From an uncultured Cellulomonadaceae bacterium (GTDB lineage Bacteria > Actinomycetota > Actinomycetes > Actinomycetales > Cellulomonadaceae): a DNA stretch of 64,000 nucleotides. This document shows positions 7,380 to 17,154 of the stretch, piece by piece. Location of the stretch: positions 1,340,619 through 1,404,618 of the forward strand of contig CANLXM010000001.1 of the NCBI GenBank assembly GCA_947495165.1, given 5' to 3'. A model generated the notes under the pieces. The model was not told the origin of the DNA and did not search any database. It saw only the letters and a list, made by a program, of their open reading frames with translations. The translations under genes were made by a program, and so were the position numbers. How positions within the stretch are numbered: the first letter of the stretch is position 1; each line of letters begins with the position of its first letter.

Positions 7380-7853
7380 GTGGGCGTGGTGGCAGAGCTC
7401 TTCGGCGGCGCGCCCAGCCTGCTTCTTGGCACCTACACGCCGCGTCTCGACGAGAAGGGCCGCCTCATCCTTCCCGCCAAGTTCCGAGCGCAGCTCGCGC
7501 AGGGTCTCGTCATGACGCGAGGCCAGGAGCACTGCCTCTACCTGCTCCCGATGGACGAGTTCCGGCGCATGTACGAGCAGATCCGGGTCGCGCCGATCAC
7601 GAGCAAGCAGTCCCGGGACTATCTGCGCGTCTTCCTGTCCGGGGCGAGCGACGAGGTCCCCGACAAGCAGGGGCGCATCTCGATCCCTGCGCCGCTGCGG
7701 GAGTACGCGCGGCTCGACCGCGACGTCGCCGTGATCGGCATGGGGACGCGCGTCGAGATCTGGGACGCGCCGACCTGGGGCGACTACCTCGCCCAGCAGG
7801 AGTCGGGCTACGCCGACACCGCCGAGGAGGTGCTCCCGCCCTTCCCGCTCTGA
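7380..7853 (+). CDS. mraZ: Transcriptional regulator MraZ
   Basis: The 157-residue protein carries two AbrB/MraZ repeats, each with the family motif DxxGR: RLDEKGR near residue 25 and DKQGR near residue 98. MraZ forms ring-shaped oligomers that bind direct repeats and control the dcw cluster. The first 14 or so residues ([14 protein letters not shown]) extend beyond the usual start near [12 protein letters not shown] 7380 follows AGGAGG by 6 nt; GTG 7386, 7 nt after GGGGAGG, is equally possible, so the start is uncertain by a few codons. It is the first gene of the cluster and has its own operator at 7331-7355. Confidence 0.93.
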   Translation: MGVVAELFGGAPSLLLGTYTPRLDEKGRLILPAKFRAQLAQGLVMTRGQEHCLYLLPMDEFRRMYEQIRVAPITSKQSRDYLRVFLSGASDEVPDKQGRISIPAPLREYARLDRDVAVIGMGTRVEIWDAPTWGDYLAQQESGYADTAEEVLPPFPL

Positions 7854-7973
7854 CGCTCCCCGTACGACGAGGCCTCCTCCCGCCCCCCGCTGACGCACTT
7901 CCCCGGCGCCAGCGTCGGACGCGGAGGGAGACCTGGCCGGACGGTGAGACCCACCCACAGCCCCGCACGACCA

Positions 7974-8023
7974 GCACGACCCGACAGCCGCGCACGACCC
8001 GACAGCCGCGCACGACCCGTCAG
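7974..8023. repeat. 18-bp tandem repeat, 2.8 copies
   Basis: Two identical 18-bp units (7974-7991, 7992-8009) and a partial third with one mismatch (8010-8023) fill the spacer between mraZ and rsmH. The motif contains GCACGACCCGACAGC. It ends just before the rsmH ribosome site and has no obvious role. Confidence 0.7.
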
Positions 8024-8047
8024 ACCCGCACCCAGGAAGGAGCCACC

Positions 8048-9042
<995 letters not shown>

Positions 9043-9046
<4 letters not shown>

Positions 9047-9456
9047 GCGCAGAGGCAGCAGCACCCCTCGTACGGCCTGCGGCGCCGCGGCGCGCGCCCG
9101 CGCCGGCGAGCACCGAGCCCCGGATCCACCTCGTCAGCGCGCCGCTCGCCTCGCGGAGCCGGGTGCCGTTCATCCTCGTGTGCATGATGATCCTGGTCGG
9201 TGCCCTCGTCAGCGTGCTGGTGCTCAACACGACGATGGCGGGCGGCTCCTACGAGCAGCGCGAGCTCCAGTCGCAGCTGTCGGAGCTGGCGCAGCGGGAG
9301 CAGGCGCTGCTCGCGCAGCTGGACCAGGAGGCCTCGCCCGAGGTGCTCGCCGCCCGTGCGGAGGCCTTGGGCATGGTCCAGGACTCCACGCCGGCGTTCG
9401 TCCGCCTCGCGGACGCCAAGGTGATCGGCGACCCGACCCCGGCGAAGAAGCGATGA
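9043..9456 (+). CDS. ftsL: FtsL-like divisome protein
   Basis: The product has 137 residues. A Pro/Ala/Arg-rich cytoplasmic tail of about 45 residues is followed by one membrane helix ([21 protein letters not shown]) and a short coiled coil ([20 protein letters not shown]). This is the layout of FtsL/FtsB, which join FtsQ to activate FtsW-FtsI. Sequence conservation in FtsL is low, so the name rests on topology and on its place between rsmH and ftsI. Both ends are ATGA overlaps (9043-9046 and 9453-9456). Confidence 0.82.
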
Positions 9457-11648
9457 CACGCGCCGACGGGACCGACCAGCCGCGCAGCATCACGCCCGGG
9501 GCACGCCGACGTCCCCAGGGGGCTCCGGGCGTCGCCGCGCCGCGCGCGTCCGCCTCGCGCACGACATCCGCGCGGAAGCCGGCGGCACGCACCGCTGGGG
9601 TCCGCACGCCCGCGGGGCACGCGGGGCGCGCCACGCCGGCGCGGACGCCCGGGGCGCGCACGCCATCCGGGCGCGCCACCCCCGCGCGGACGCCCGGGGC
9701 CCGCACGCCCGCTCCCAGGCCGGCAGCGCCGCGGACCGACGCACCGGCCTCGGCCGGCGCCCGCAGGCTGCCGCGCCCCGCTCCCGCCCCGACGCGCACG
9801 CCGCGCGGCCGGGCCGTGCCTCCGGCGGGACGGCCGGCGCGCGCACCACGCCCCCTCGTCTCGCTCGCCCGCCCGGCCTGGCGCGAGCGCCTGCGCATGC
9901 GTCCCGGGACCCCCGAGCGTCGCCAGCGGATCCTCATGGGCATCGTCCTGGCCCTGCTGTGCGTGTTCGCCGCGCGCCTCGTCTACATCCAGCTGGTGCA
10001 GGGGCCCTCGCTCGCCGAGGCGGCCCTCCAGGGGCGCGTGCTGACCGGCGAGATCCCGGCCGTCCGCGGCGACATCGTCGACGCCGAGGGAGAGGTCCTG
10101 GCGACCTCCGTCGAGCGCTACGACATCATCGTCGACCTCACCCTCGTGGCGACGTGGAAGCGGATCGAGAACGGCGAGATCGTGGGGACCGGGCCGGTCG
10201 CGGCAGCCGAGGTCCTGGCACCGGTCCTCGGTCTCGAGGCCCCGGAGCTCGCCGCGGACCTCGTCGGCAAGAGCCGCGGCAAGTACATCGCCAAGGAGGT
10301 CCTCCCGGACACGTGGCGCGCGGTCAAGGCCCTCAACGTCACGGGCGTCGCAGCCGAGCGCACCACCGTGCGCGAGTATCCGAACGGCTCGACGGCCGGG
10401 AACATCATCGGTTTCGTCAACGCCGAGGGCATCGGCTCGGCAGGACTCGAGCAGACCTTCGACTCGGTGCTGACGGGGACGCCAGGCTCCTACCTGATGG
10501 AGCAGAGCCTGCGCGGTCACCAGATCCCCACCGGGGTCCAGGAGGAGACCGCGGCGCAGGCGGGGCTCTCGACCCAGCTGACGACCATCAACGACCTCCA
10601 GTGGAAGGCCCAGGACGCCATCCAGGACGCGAAGCGCAAGACCGGCGCCACGTACGGGTCGATCGTGATCGAGGACCTGCGCACCGGGGACATCCTCGCG
10701 CTCGCCGAGACCGACACGGTCGACCCCAACGACCTCGGTGCGAGCGACCCGGCGACGTGGGGCTCGCGCGCTGTGTCCAACGTGTTCGAGCCGGGGTCGA
10801 CCGCGAAGGTGATCACGATGGCGGCGGCTCTCGAGACCGGCGTCGCGGATCCGCTGACCGAGTTCGAGGTGCCGGACAGGTACACGACGAGCAACGGCGA
10901 GACGTTCAAGGACTCGCACGAGCACGACGACCTCAAGCTGACCCTCGCGGGGATCTTCGCGGAGTCCTCCAACACGGGGACCGTCCAGGTGGCCGAGCTC
11001 CTGACGCCGCAGGTCCGCTACGACTACCTGAGGAAGTTCGGGTTCGGGGAGCGGACCGGGATCGGCCTGCCCGGGGAGTCGAGCGGGATCCTGCACCCGG
11101 TCGAGAACTGGGACGGGCGCACGCAGTACACGGTGAGCTTCGGCCAGGGTCTCGCGGTCAACGCGATCCAGGCGAACGAGGTGTTCGCGATCATCGGCAA
11201 CGGTGGGGTGCGCGCCCACCCGCGCCTGGTGAAGGGCTACACGGACGAGGCGGGGACGTTCACGCCCCACGACGCCGGGGCGCAGACGCGCGTCGTCTCG
11301 GAGGAGACCGCCGACGCGGTCCTCGCGATGATGGAGACGGCCGTGACGGACGGCACCGGGGTCCTCGCCCAGATCCCCGGGTACCGGGTGGCGGGCAAGA
11401 CCGGGACGGCTCAGGCGGCGAACCCCGCGACGGGGACCTACGACCACTTCGTCGCCTCGTTCAACGGGGTGGTTCCCGCGGACGACCCGCGCCTCGCGGT
11501 GTCCGTCGCGCTCAACTACCCGTCGCTCGAGTACGGCGGGGTCGTGGCGGCGCCCGTGTTCGCGGACGTGTCGGCGTTCGCGCTGCAGTACCTGGGGATA
11601 GAGCCGAGCCAGCGGGCAGCCAAGCCGTACGCCACGACGTGGAAGTGA
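9453..11648 (+). CDS. ftsI: Peptidoglycan transpeptidase FtsI (class B PBP)
   Basis: FtsI cross-links septal peptidoglycan together with FtsW. The 731-residue protein has an unusually long basic N-terminal tail of about 150 residues rich in Arg, Thr, Pro and Ala, with a 15-residue repeat (GRATPARTPGARTP) present twice. A membrane helix follows (RILMGIVLALLCVFAARLV), then the dimerisation domain starting at PAVRGDIVDAEG. The transpeptidase motifs are STAK (S449-K452), SSN (505-507) and KTG (649-651). Standard FtsI tails are much shorter. It overlaps ftsL by 4 nt; 58 bp separate it from murE. Confidence 0.96.
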   Translation: MTRADGTDQPRSITPGARRRPQGAPGVAAPRASASRTTSARKPAARTAGVRTPAGHAGRATPARTPGARTPSGRATPARTPGARTPAPRPAAPRTDAPASAGARRLPRPAPAPTRTPRGRAVPPAGRPARAPRPLVSLARPAWRERLRMRPGTPERRQRILMGIVLALLCVFAARLVYIQLVQGPSLAEAALQGRVLTGEIPAVRGDIVDAEGEVLATSVERYDIIVDLTLVATWKRIENGEIVGTGPVAAAEVLAPVLGLEAPELAADLVGKSRGKYIAKEVLPDTWRAVKALNVTGVAAERTTVREYPNGSTAGNIIGFVNAEGIGSAGLEQTFDSVLTGTPGSYLMEQSLRGHQIPTGVQEETAAQAGLSTQLTTINDLQWKAQDAIQDAKRKTGATYGSIVIEDLRTGDILALAETDTVDPNDLGASDPATWGSRAVSNVFEPGSTAKVITMAAALETGVADPLTEFEVPDRYTTSNGETFKDSHEHDDLKLTLAGIFAESSNTGTVQVAELLTPQVRYDYLRKFGFGERTGIGLPGESSGILHPVENWDGRTQYTVSFGQGLAVNAIQANEVFAIIGNGGVRAHPRLVKGYTDEAGTFTPHDAGAQTRVVSEETADAVLAMMETAVTDGTGVLAQIPGYRVAGKTGTAQAANPATGTYDHFVASFNGVVPADDPRLAVSVALNYPSLEYGGVVAAPVFADVSAFALQYLGIEPSQRAAKPYATTWK
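9624..9713 (+). repeat. 45-bp in-frame tandem duplication in ftsI
   Basis: Two 45-bp copies (9624-9668, 9669-9713) encode the same 15-residue motif GRATPARTPGARTP plus one variable residue. They differ at a few positions, mostly silent. They lie in the cytoplasmic tail of FtsI. Confidence 0.75.
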
Positions 11649-11694
11649 TGGTCCCCACGCTGGGGCGCGCAGGCTCGGGCGGGGGCCTGCGGGG

Positions 11695-11700
11695 TAGGTT
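11695..11700 (+). promoter_or_regulatory. Putative -10 of a leaderless murE promoter
   Basis: TAGGTT stands 6 nt before the GTG start of murE, and no ribosome site fits that start. A small hairpin (11668-11674 with 11685-11691) precedes it. This suggests a second promoter within the dcw cluster. Confidence 0.5.
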
Positions 11701-11706
11701 CTCCTT

Positions 11707-13257
11707 GTGACTGGACACCCACGCCCGACGACGCTCGGCGAGCTCGTGAGCGAGCTGACGTTCGCCCCGGAGCTCCGTGAGGCTGACCTGGCCGCTCCGG
11801 TCCGTGCGGTCACGCTGGACTCTCGTCGAGCGGCCGAGGGCACCCTGTTCGCCGCGCTCCCCGGAGCGCGCGTCCACGGGGCCGAGTTCGCCGGCCGCGC
11901 GATCGCCGCCGGGGCGTGCGCCGTCCTGACCGACCCTGCAGGGGCCTCGCGGCTGGCGGCCGGTACCCCGGTGCTGATCGTGCCCGACGTCCGCGCCGCC
12001 CTCGGCGAGGTCAGCGCGAGCGCCCTCGGCCGCCCCGCCGAGGCGCTCACCACCTTCGGTGTCACGGGGACCAACGGCAAGACGACGACGACGTTCCTGC
12101 TCGACCACGTGCTGCGTGCGATGGGCTGGCGGACCGGCCTGATCGGGACCGTCGAGAACCGCGTCGGGGACGTCGCCCTCCCGAGCACCCTGACCACGCC
12201 CGAGGCTCCTGAGCTGCACGGCTGGCTGGCGCAGATGCGAGACGCCGGTGTGGACATGCTGTCGATGGAGGTCTCGTCGCACGCGCTCGCGCTGCGCCGG
12301 GTCGACGGGGTCACCTTCGACGTGGTCGGCTTCACGAACCTCACGCAGGACCATCTCGACTTCCACGGTGATCTCGAGAGGTACTTCGCGACGAAGGCTG
12401 AGCTGTTCACCCCCGAGCGAGCACGCCGGGGCGTGGTCGTTGTCGATGACTCCTGGGGGCGCCGGCTCGCGGGCGAGGCCGGGATCCCGGTCGCGACCCT
12501 CAGCACGACGGGCGTCGACGCGGACTGGGTCGTCGACGAGGTCGCCCCGACGAGCGCGGGCTCGACGTTCCGCCTGCGTCACCGCGACGGTCGGACGGTG
12601 CGCACCTCGGTGTCGCTCCCGGGGCCGTTCAACGTCGCCAACGCCGCTCTGGCCCTCGCGATGGTGCTCGAGGGAGGGGCTGACGTCCGGGACGTGGTGG
12701 CAGCGCTCGGCGAGGGCATCGACGCCCGGGTGCCCGGGCGCATGGAGGTCGTCGCGACGACCCCGCGGGTGATCGTCGACTTCGCGCACAACGCCGAGGC
12801 CCTCGAGCTCGCCCTGACCGCGCTGCGCGCGACGACCGTCGGCCGCCTGATCGTCGTGTTCGGCGCGACCGGAGACCGGGACGCCGGCAAGCGCCCCGTC
12901 ATGGGTCGTGTCGCGGCCACCTGCGCGGACGTGGTGGTCGTGACCGACGACGACCCCCACGGCGAGGATCCTGCGGCCGTGCGCCGGGAGGTGCTCGCGG
13001 GCACCACCGGTCTCGACGAGGCGAGCGCCACCGTGCACGAGGTCGCGCCGCGCCAGGACGCGATCGAGCACGCCGTCGCCATGGCGGCGCCCGAGGACAC
13101 CGTGCTCGTCGCGGGGCGCGGCCACGAGACGATCCAGGAGGTCGCCGGCGTGGACCTCCCGCTGGACGACCGCGTCGTGGCGCGGGGGGCCGCGGCGAGA
13201 TGGCACGATGACCACGCCGCAGCGGCGGCACGCACCCCCGAGCACGAGGAGCCCTGA
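11707..13257 (+). CDS. murE: UDP-N-acetylmuramoyl-tripeptide synthetase MurE (probably L-Orn/L-Lys type)
   Basis: MurE adds the third amino acid to UDP-MurNAc-L-Ala-D-Glu. The 516-residue protein has the ATP-binding motif GVTGTNGKTTTTFLL near residue 118, the YFATKAELF region near 223 and a C-terminal domain with FAHNAEAL. At the substrate-recognition site, where meso-diaminopimelate enzymes carry DNPR, this one reads DDPHGEDP. Loss of the DAP-binding Arg predicts a different diamino acid, L-ornithine or L-lysine. GTG 11707 appears leaderless. The annotation of exact substrate is inference. Confidence 0.95.
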   Translation: MTGHPRPTTLGELVSELTFAPELREADLAAPVRAVTLDSRRAAEGTLFAALPGARVHGAEFAGRAIAAGACAVLTDPAGASRLAAGTPVLIVPDVRAALGEVSASALGRPAEALTTFGVTGTNGKTTTTFLLDHVLRAMGWRTGLIGTVENRVGDVALPSTLTTPEAPELHGWLAQMRDAGVDMLSMEVSSHALALRRVDGVTFDVVGFTNLTQDHLDFHGDLERYFATKAELFTPERARRGVVVVDDSWGRRLAGEAGIPVATLSTTGVDADWVVDEVAPTSAGSTFRLRHRDGRTVRTSVSLPGPFNVANAALALAMVLEGGADVRDVVAALGEGIDARVPGRMEVVATTPRVIVDFAHNAEALELALTALRATTVGRLIVVFGATGDRDAGKRPVMGRVAATCADVVVVTDDDPHGEDPAAVRREVLAGTTGLDEASATVHEVAPRQDAIEHAVAMAAPEDTVLVAGRGHETIQEVAGVDLPLDDRVVARGAAARWHDDHAAAAARTPEHEEP

Positions 13258-13262
13258 CGCAC

Positions 13263-14660
13263 ATGATCGAGATGACGGCCGCGCAGATCGCCGCCGCCAC
13301 GGGCGGACGTGTCGTGGGCGACCCCGACGCCCGGGTGGTCGCCCCCGCCGTCGTCGACTCGCGGCTCGCGGAGCCCGGGGCGCTCTTCGTCGCGCTGGCC
13401 GGGGAACGGACCGACGGCCACGACCACGCCGCCGCGGCCGTCGCTGCCGGAGCGAGCGTCGTGCTCGCCGCGCGCGAGGTGGACGTGCCGAGCGCCGTCG
13501 TCGTCCCCGACGTCCAGGAGGCCCTGGGGGGCCTCGCCCGCACCGTCCTCGCGCAGCTGCGTGCGAGCGGGGACCTGCGCGTCGTGGGCATCACCGGGTC
13601 GGTCGGCAAGACGACGACCAAGGACCTCGTCGGGCAGCTCCTGCGCGCGCACGGCGCCACGATCGTCCCGGTCGGGTCCTTCAACAACGAGATCGGTCTG
13701 CCGCTGACCGTGCTGGAGGCCACCGCCGAGACGCGGTTCCTCGTCTTGGAGATGGGTGCGTCCGGCGTCGGGCACCTGACGTACCTCACGTCGATCGCAC
13801 CTCCTGACGTCTCGGTCGTGCTCGCGGTCGGCTCGGCGCACCTCGGTGAGTTCGGCGGCATCGAGGCGGTCGCGCGAGCCAAGTCGGAGATCGTCGCCGG
13901 TCTGGCGCCGGGCGGCGTCGCGGTCCTCAACGCCGACGACCTGCGCGTGGCCGCGATGGCCGAGCGGGCGCCGGGCGAGGTCGTCACCTTCGGCACCGTC
14001 ACCTCCGCGGTCGTGCGCGCCGACGACGTCACGGTCGACGTGGGCGGCCGCACCACCTTCCGCGTCAGCCACGCCGGGGAGCAGGCGCAGGTTCGCCTGC
14101 GCCTCGTGGGCGAGCACCACGTCGGCAACGCCCTCGCCGCGCTGACGGTCGGACGCACGCTCGGTCTGCCGCTCGACCGGCTCGCGGCCGACCTCGCCGA
14201 CGCCGTGCCCCTCAGCCCGCACCGCATGCAGGTGACGGAGCGTGCGGACGGTGTGACGATCATCGACGACTCCTACAACGCGAACCCTGAGTCGATGCGC
14301 GCGGCGCTGCGCGCCCTCGCGGTCGTCGCCGGGCGGACGCGCCGGTCGGTGGCCGTGCTGGGCGAGATGCTCGAGCTCGGCGACGACCACCGCGAGCGGC
14401 ACGACGAGGTCGGGCGCCTGGCCGTCCGGCTGAACGTCAAGCTGTTGGTCGTGGTCGGCGGTGGCGCGTGGCCCATCTTCGACGGTGCCCAGATGGAGGG
14501 CTCGTGGGGCGAGGAGGTCGTCCAGGTGGCCGACGTCGCCGAGGCGAAGGCGCTCCTGGACGAGACCCTGACGGCGGGCGACGTCGTGCTCGTGAAGGCG
14601 TCGCACGGTTCCGGCCTGTGGAGCCTCGCGGACGAGCTCGTGGCAGGTGAGCGCCCGTGA
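13263..14660 (+). CDS. murF: UDP-N-acetylmuramoyl-tripeptide--D-alanyl-D-alanine ligase
   Basis: MurF adds D-Ala-D-Ala to the UDP-MurNAc-tripeptide in the cytoplasm. The 465-residue protein has an N-terminal substrate domain with [15 protein letters not shown], the ATP loop [14 protein letters not shown] near residue 112, the [10 protein letters not shown] motif, and [12 protein letters not shown] near 338 in the C-terminal domain. Only 5 nt separate it from murE. Its TGA overlaps the mraY GTG by 4 nt. Confidence 0.96.
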   Translation: MIEMTAAQIAAATGGRVVGDPDARVVAPAVVDSRLAEPGALFVALAGERTDGHDHAAAAVAAGASVVLAAREVDVPSAVVVPDVQEALGGLARTVLAQLRASGDLRVVGITGSVGKTTTKDLVGQLLRAHGATIVPVGSFNNEIGLPLTVLEATAETRFLVLEMGASGVGHLTYLTSIAPPDVSVVLAVGSAHLGEFGGIEAVARAKSEIVAGLAPGGVAVLNADDLRVAAMAERAPGEVVTFGTVTSAVVRADDVTVDVGGRTTFRVSHAGEQAQVRLRLVGEHHVGNALAALTVGRTLGLPLDRLAADLADAVPLSPHRMQVTERADGVTIIDDSYNANPESMRAALRALAVVAGRTRRSVAVLGEMLELGDDHRERHDEVGRLAVRLNVKLLVVVGGGAWPIFDGAQMEGSWGEEVVQVADVAEAKALLDETLTAGDVVLVKASHGSGLWSLADELVAGERP

Positions 14661-15739
14661 TCGCGATCCTCGTCGCGGCGGGCGTCTCGCTGCTCCTGTC
14701 GCTCCTGTGCACGCCGCTCTTCATCCGGTACCTCGTCCGCAAGCAGTACGGGCAGTTCATCCGCCAGGACGGTCCGACCGCGCACTTCACCAAGCGCGGG
14801 ACGCCCACGATGGGCGGTGTCGTCATCATCGGCTCGACGCTCGTCGCCGTCGCGGTCTCGGCCCTCGCGGTCGGGCGGGTGCCGAGCGTCTCCACGTGGC
14901 TGGTGCTGTTCCTGATGACGGGCCTCGGCGTCGTCGGGTTCCTGGACGACTTCATCAAGATCTCGCGCCAGCGCAGCCTCGGGCTGTCGGCCCGGGCGAA
15001 GATCATCGGCCAGGGGCTGATCGGGATCACGTTCGCCGTGCTCGCCCTGCAGTTCGAGAACGCCAACTTCCGGACACCGGCGTCGACGGCGGTGTCGTTC
15101 GTGCGGGACACGGGGATCGACCTCGCGTTCGCCGGGACCACGGTCGGGCTCGTGCTGTTCGTGCTGTGGGCGAACTTCCTCATCACCGCCTGGTCCAACG
15201 CGGTCAACCTGACCGACGGCCTCGACGGCCTCGCGACGGGCGTCTCGCTCATCGTCTTCGGCGCGTACACCTTCGTCGGGATCTGGCAGTGGAACCAGCG
15301 CTGCCAGTCGATCGCGTCGGCGGGACCGCGCTGCTACGAGGTCCGCGACGCCTGGGACCTGGCCGTGGTCGCCGCGGCGATCACCGGCGCCCTGTTCGGG
15401 TTCCTGTGGTGGAACGCGTCCCCGGCCAAGATCTTCATGGGGGACACCGGGTCGCTCGCGCTCGGTGGTGCGCTCGCCGGCATCTCGATCCTGTCCCGCA
15501 CGGAGGTGCTCGCGGCGATCATCGGCGGACTCTTCGTCCTGATCGTCCTGTCCGACGTCATCCAGATCGGCGTGTTCAAGCTCACCCGCAAGCGCGTGTT
15601 CAAGATGGCTCCGCTGCATCACCACTTCGAGCTGTCGGGCTGGGGTGAGGTGACGATCGTCATCCGGTTCTGGATCATCGCGGGGCTGTTCGCGGCGCTC
15701 GGCCTCGGGATCTTCTACGCCGAGTGGGTGGTCGGGTAG
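14657..15739 (+). CDS. mraY: Phospho-N-acetylmuramoyl-pentapeptide-transferase
   Basis: MraY transfers phospho-MurNAc-pentapeptide to undecaprenyl phosphate to make lipid I. The 360-residue polytopic membrane protein shows about ten hydrophobic segments. Conserved motifs include [19 protein letters not shown] (catalytic Asp region), [13 protein letters not shown] and the HHHFE loop (LHHHFELSG) near the C-terminus. GTG 14657 overlaps murF; the stop TAG shares its G with the murD start. Confidence 0.97.
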   Translation: MIAILVAAGVSLLLSLLCTPLFIRYLVRKQYGQFIRQDGPTAHFTKRGTPTMGGVVIIGSTLVAVAVSALAVGRVPSVSTWLVLFLMTGLGVVGFLDDFIKISRQRSLGLSARAKIIGQGLIGITFAVLALQFENANFRTPASTAVSFVRDTGIDLAFAGTTVGLVLFVLWANFLITAWSNAVNLTDGLDGLATGVSLIVFGAYTFVGIWQWNQRCQSIASAGPRCYEVRDAWDLAVVAAAITGALFGFLWWNASPAKIFMGDTGSLALGGALAGISILSRTEVLAAIIGGLFVLIVLSDVIQIGVFKLTRKRVFKMAPLHHHFELSGWGEVTIVIRFWIIAGLFAALGLGIFYAEWVVG

Positions 15740-17154
15740 TGCCCGCACCGCTCGACCCGCCCGACCTGAGTGGTGCCCGGGTCGTCGTCGCCGGGCTGGG
15801 CGTCACGGGGCGCGCGGTCGTGACCGCGCTTGGCCCTCGGGCGCGGAGCATCGTGACGGTCGACTCCCACGCCGACGCCGACGTCGCCGACGGGGGCACG
15901 CTCGACCTCGCGGACGTCGACCTCGTCGTCGCCTCACCGGGGTGGGCGCCGTCGTCGGACCTGCTCGTCCGCGCCGGCGCGGCCGGCGTGCCCGTGTGGA
16001 GCGAGATCGAGCTCGCCTGGCGGCTGCGGGCGACCGACGCGCCCTGGCTCGCCGTCACGGGGACGAACGGCAAGACCTCGACCGTCGGCATGCTGACCTC
16101 GATGCTGGGCGCCTCGGGTGCGCGGGTGGCCGAGGTCGGGAACGTCGGCACCCCGGTCGTCGAGGCTGCCCTCGACCCCACGGTCGACATCCTGGCCGTC
16201 GAGCTCTCGAGCTTCCAGCTGCACTTCACGCACACGATGGCGGCGACCGCGGCCGCCGTGCTCAACCTCGCCCCCGACCACCTGGACTGGCACGGTTCGC
16301 TCGCGCAGTACGCCCGCGACAAGGCGCGCATCTTCGCCCGCGCCCGCCGCGCGTGCGTCTACAACGTGGCCGACGCCGCCACGCGCCGCATGGTCGAGGA
16401 GGCCGACGTCGCCGAGGGCGCTCGTGCCGTCGGCTTCACCCTCGGCACACCGTCACGCGGGGACCTTGGGCTGGTCGAGGACGTGCTCGTCGACCGTGCC
16501 TTCCACGCAGCACCCGGCACCCCGGCGTGGCGTGACGCCGCGGCCGAGCTCGGCACCCTCGCCGACCTCGCGCACCTGGGCGGCGACGACGGCACGCCGC
16601 CCGCGCACGTCGTGTCCAACGCGCTGGCTGCCGCCGCCCTCGCCCGTGCGTCGGGCGTGAGCGCCCAGGCGGTGCGGGACGGGCTCCGCTCCTACTCGCC
16701 CGGCGCCCACCGGCTCGCGACGGTTGCGATGGTCGAGGACGTCAGGTACGTCGACGACTCGAAGGCGACCAACGCGCACGCAGCGTCCGCGGCCCTCGGC
16801 GGCATGGCGCCGGGCAGCGTCGTGTGGATCGCCGGAGGCCTGGCCAAGGGCGCACGGTTCGACGAGCTGATCGTCGCGCGTGCCGACCGGCTGAGGGCGG
16901 TCGTGCTCATCGGCGTCGACCAGGCGCCGCTGCGCGAGGCCCTCGAGCGACACGCGCCCCACGTCCGCGTCGAGAGCATCGATCCTGGCGACACTGGGAC
17001 GGTGATGCGTCGCGCCGTCGTCCGAGCAGCAGGACTCGCCCACCCGGGCGACACCGTCCTGCTCGCACCCGCGTGCGCATCGATGGACCAGTTCCGCTCG
17101 TACGCCGAGCGCGGGGACCGGTTCGCCGACGCCGTGCGCGGGGTGGGGGCGTGA
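15739..17154 (+). CDS. murD: UDP-N-acetylmuramoylalanine--D-glutamate ligase
   Basis: MurD adds D-glutamate to UDP-MurNAc-L-Ala. The 471-residue protein begins with a Rossmann-like substrate domain (VVVAGLGVTGRAV). The ATP loop AVTGTNGKTSTVGML is near residue 107, and the motif LNLAPDHLDWHGS gives the conserved His. The C-terminal domain contains YVDDSKATNAHA. GTG 15739 overlaps the mraY stop by 1 nt; an earlier GTG at 15724 would overlap mraY more deeply and is less likely. The stop overlaps ftsW by 4 nt. Confidence 0.96.
   Translation: MPAPLDPPDLSGARVVVAGLGVTGRAVVTALGPRARSIVTVDSHADADVADGGTLDLADVDLVVASPGWAPSSDLLVRAGAAGVPVWSEIELAWRLRATDAPWLAVTGTNGKTSTVGMLTSMLGASGARVAEVGNVGTPVVEAALDPTVDILAVELSSFQLHFTHTMAATAAAVLNLAPDHLDWHGSLAQYARDKARIFARARRACVYNVADAATRRMVEEADVAEGARAVGFTLGTPSRGDLGLVEDVLVDRAFHAAPGTPAWRDAAAELGTLADLAHLGGDDGTPPAHVVSNALAAAALARASGVSAQAVRDGLRSYSPGAHRLATVAMVEDVRYVDDSKATNAHAASAALGGMAPGSVVWIAGGLAKGARFDELIVARADRLRAVVLIGVDQAPLREALERHAPHVRVESIDPGDTGTVMRRAVVRAAGLAHPGDTVLLAPACASMDQFRSYAERGDRFADAVRGVGA

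Noticed and set aside
7974..8023. Possible CRISPR-like repeat
   Set aside because: The 18-bp units are directly adjacent with no spacers and no cas genes are near; simple tandem repeat.
9249..12506. Very long open frame on the minus strand (over 1000 codons) opposite ftsI and murE
   Set aside because: It is antisense to two certain genes, has low-complexity Arg/Gly/Asp composition and no recognisable domain. Long antisense frames are expected in very GC-rich DNA.
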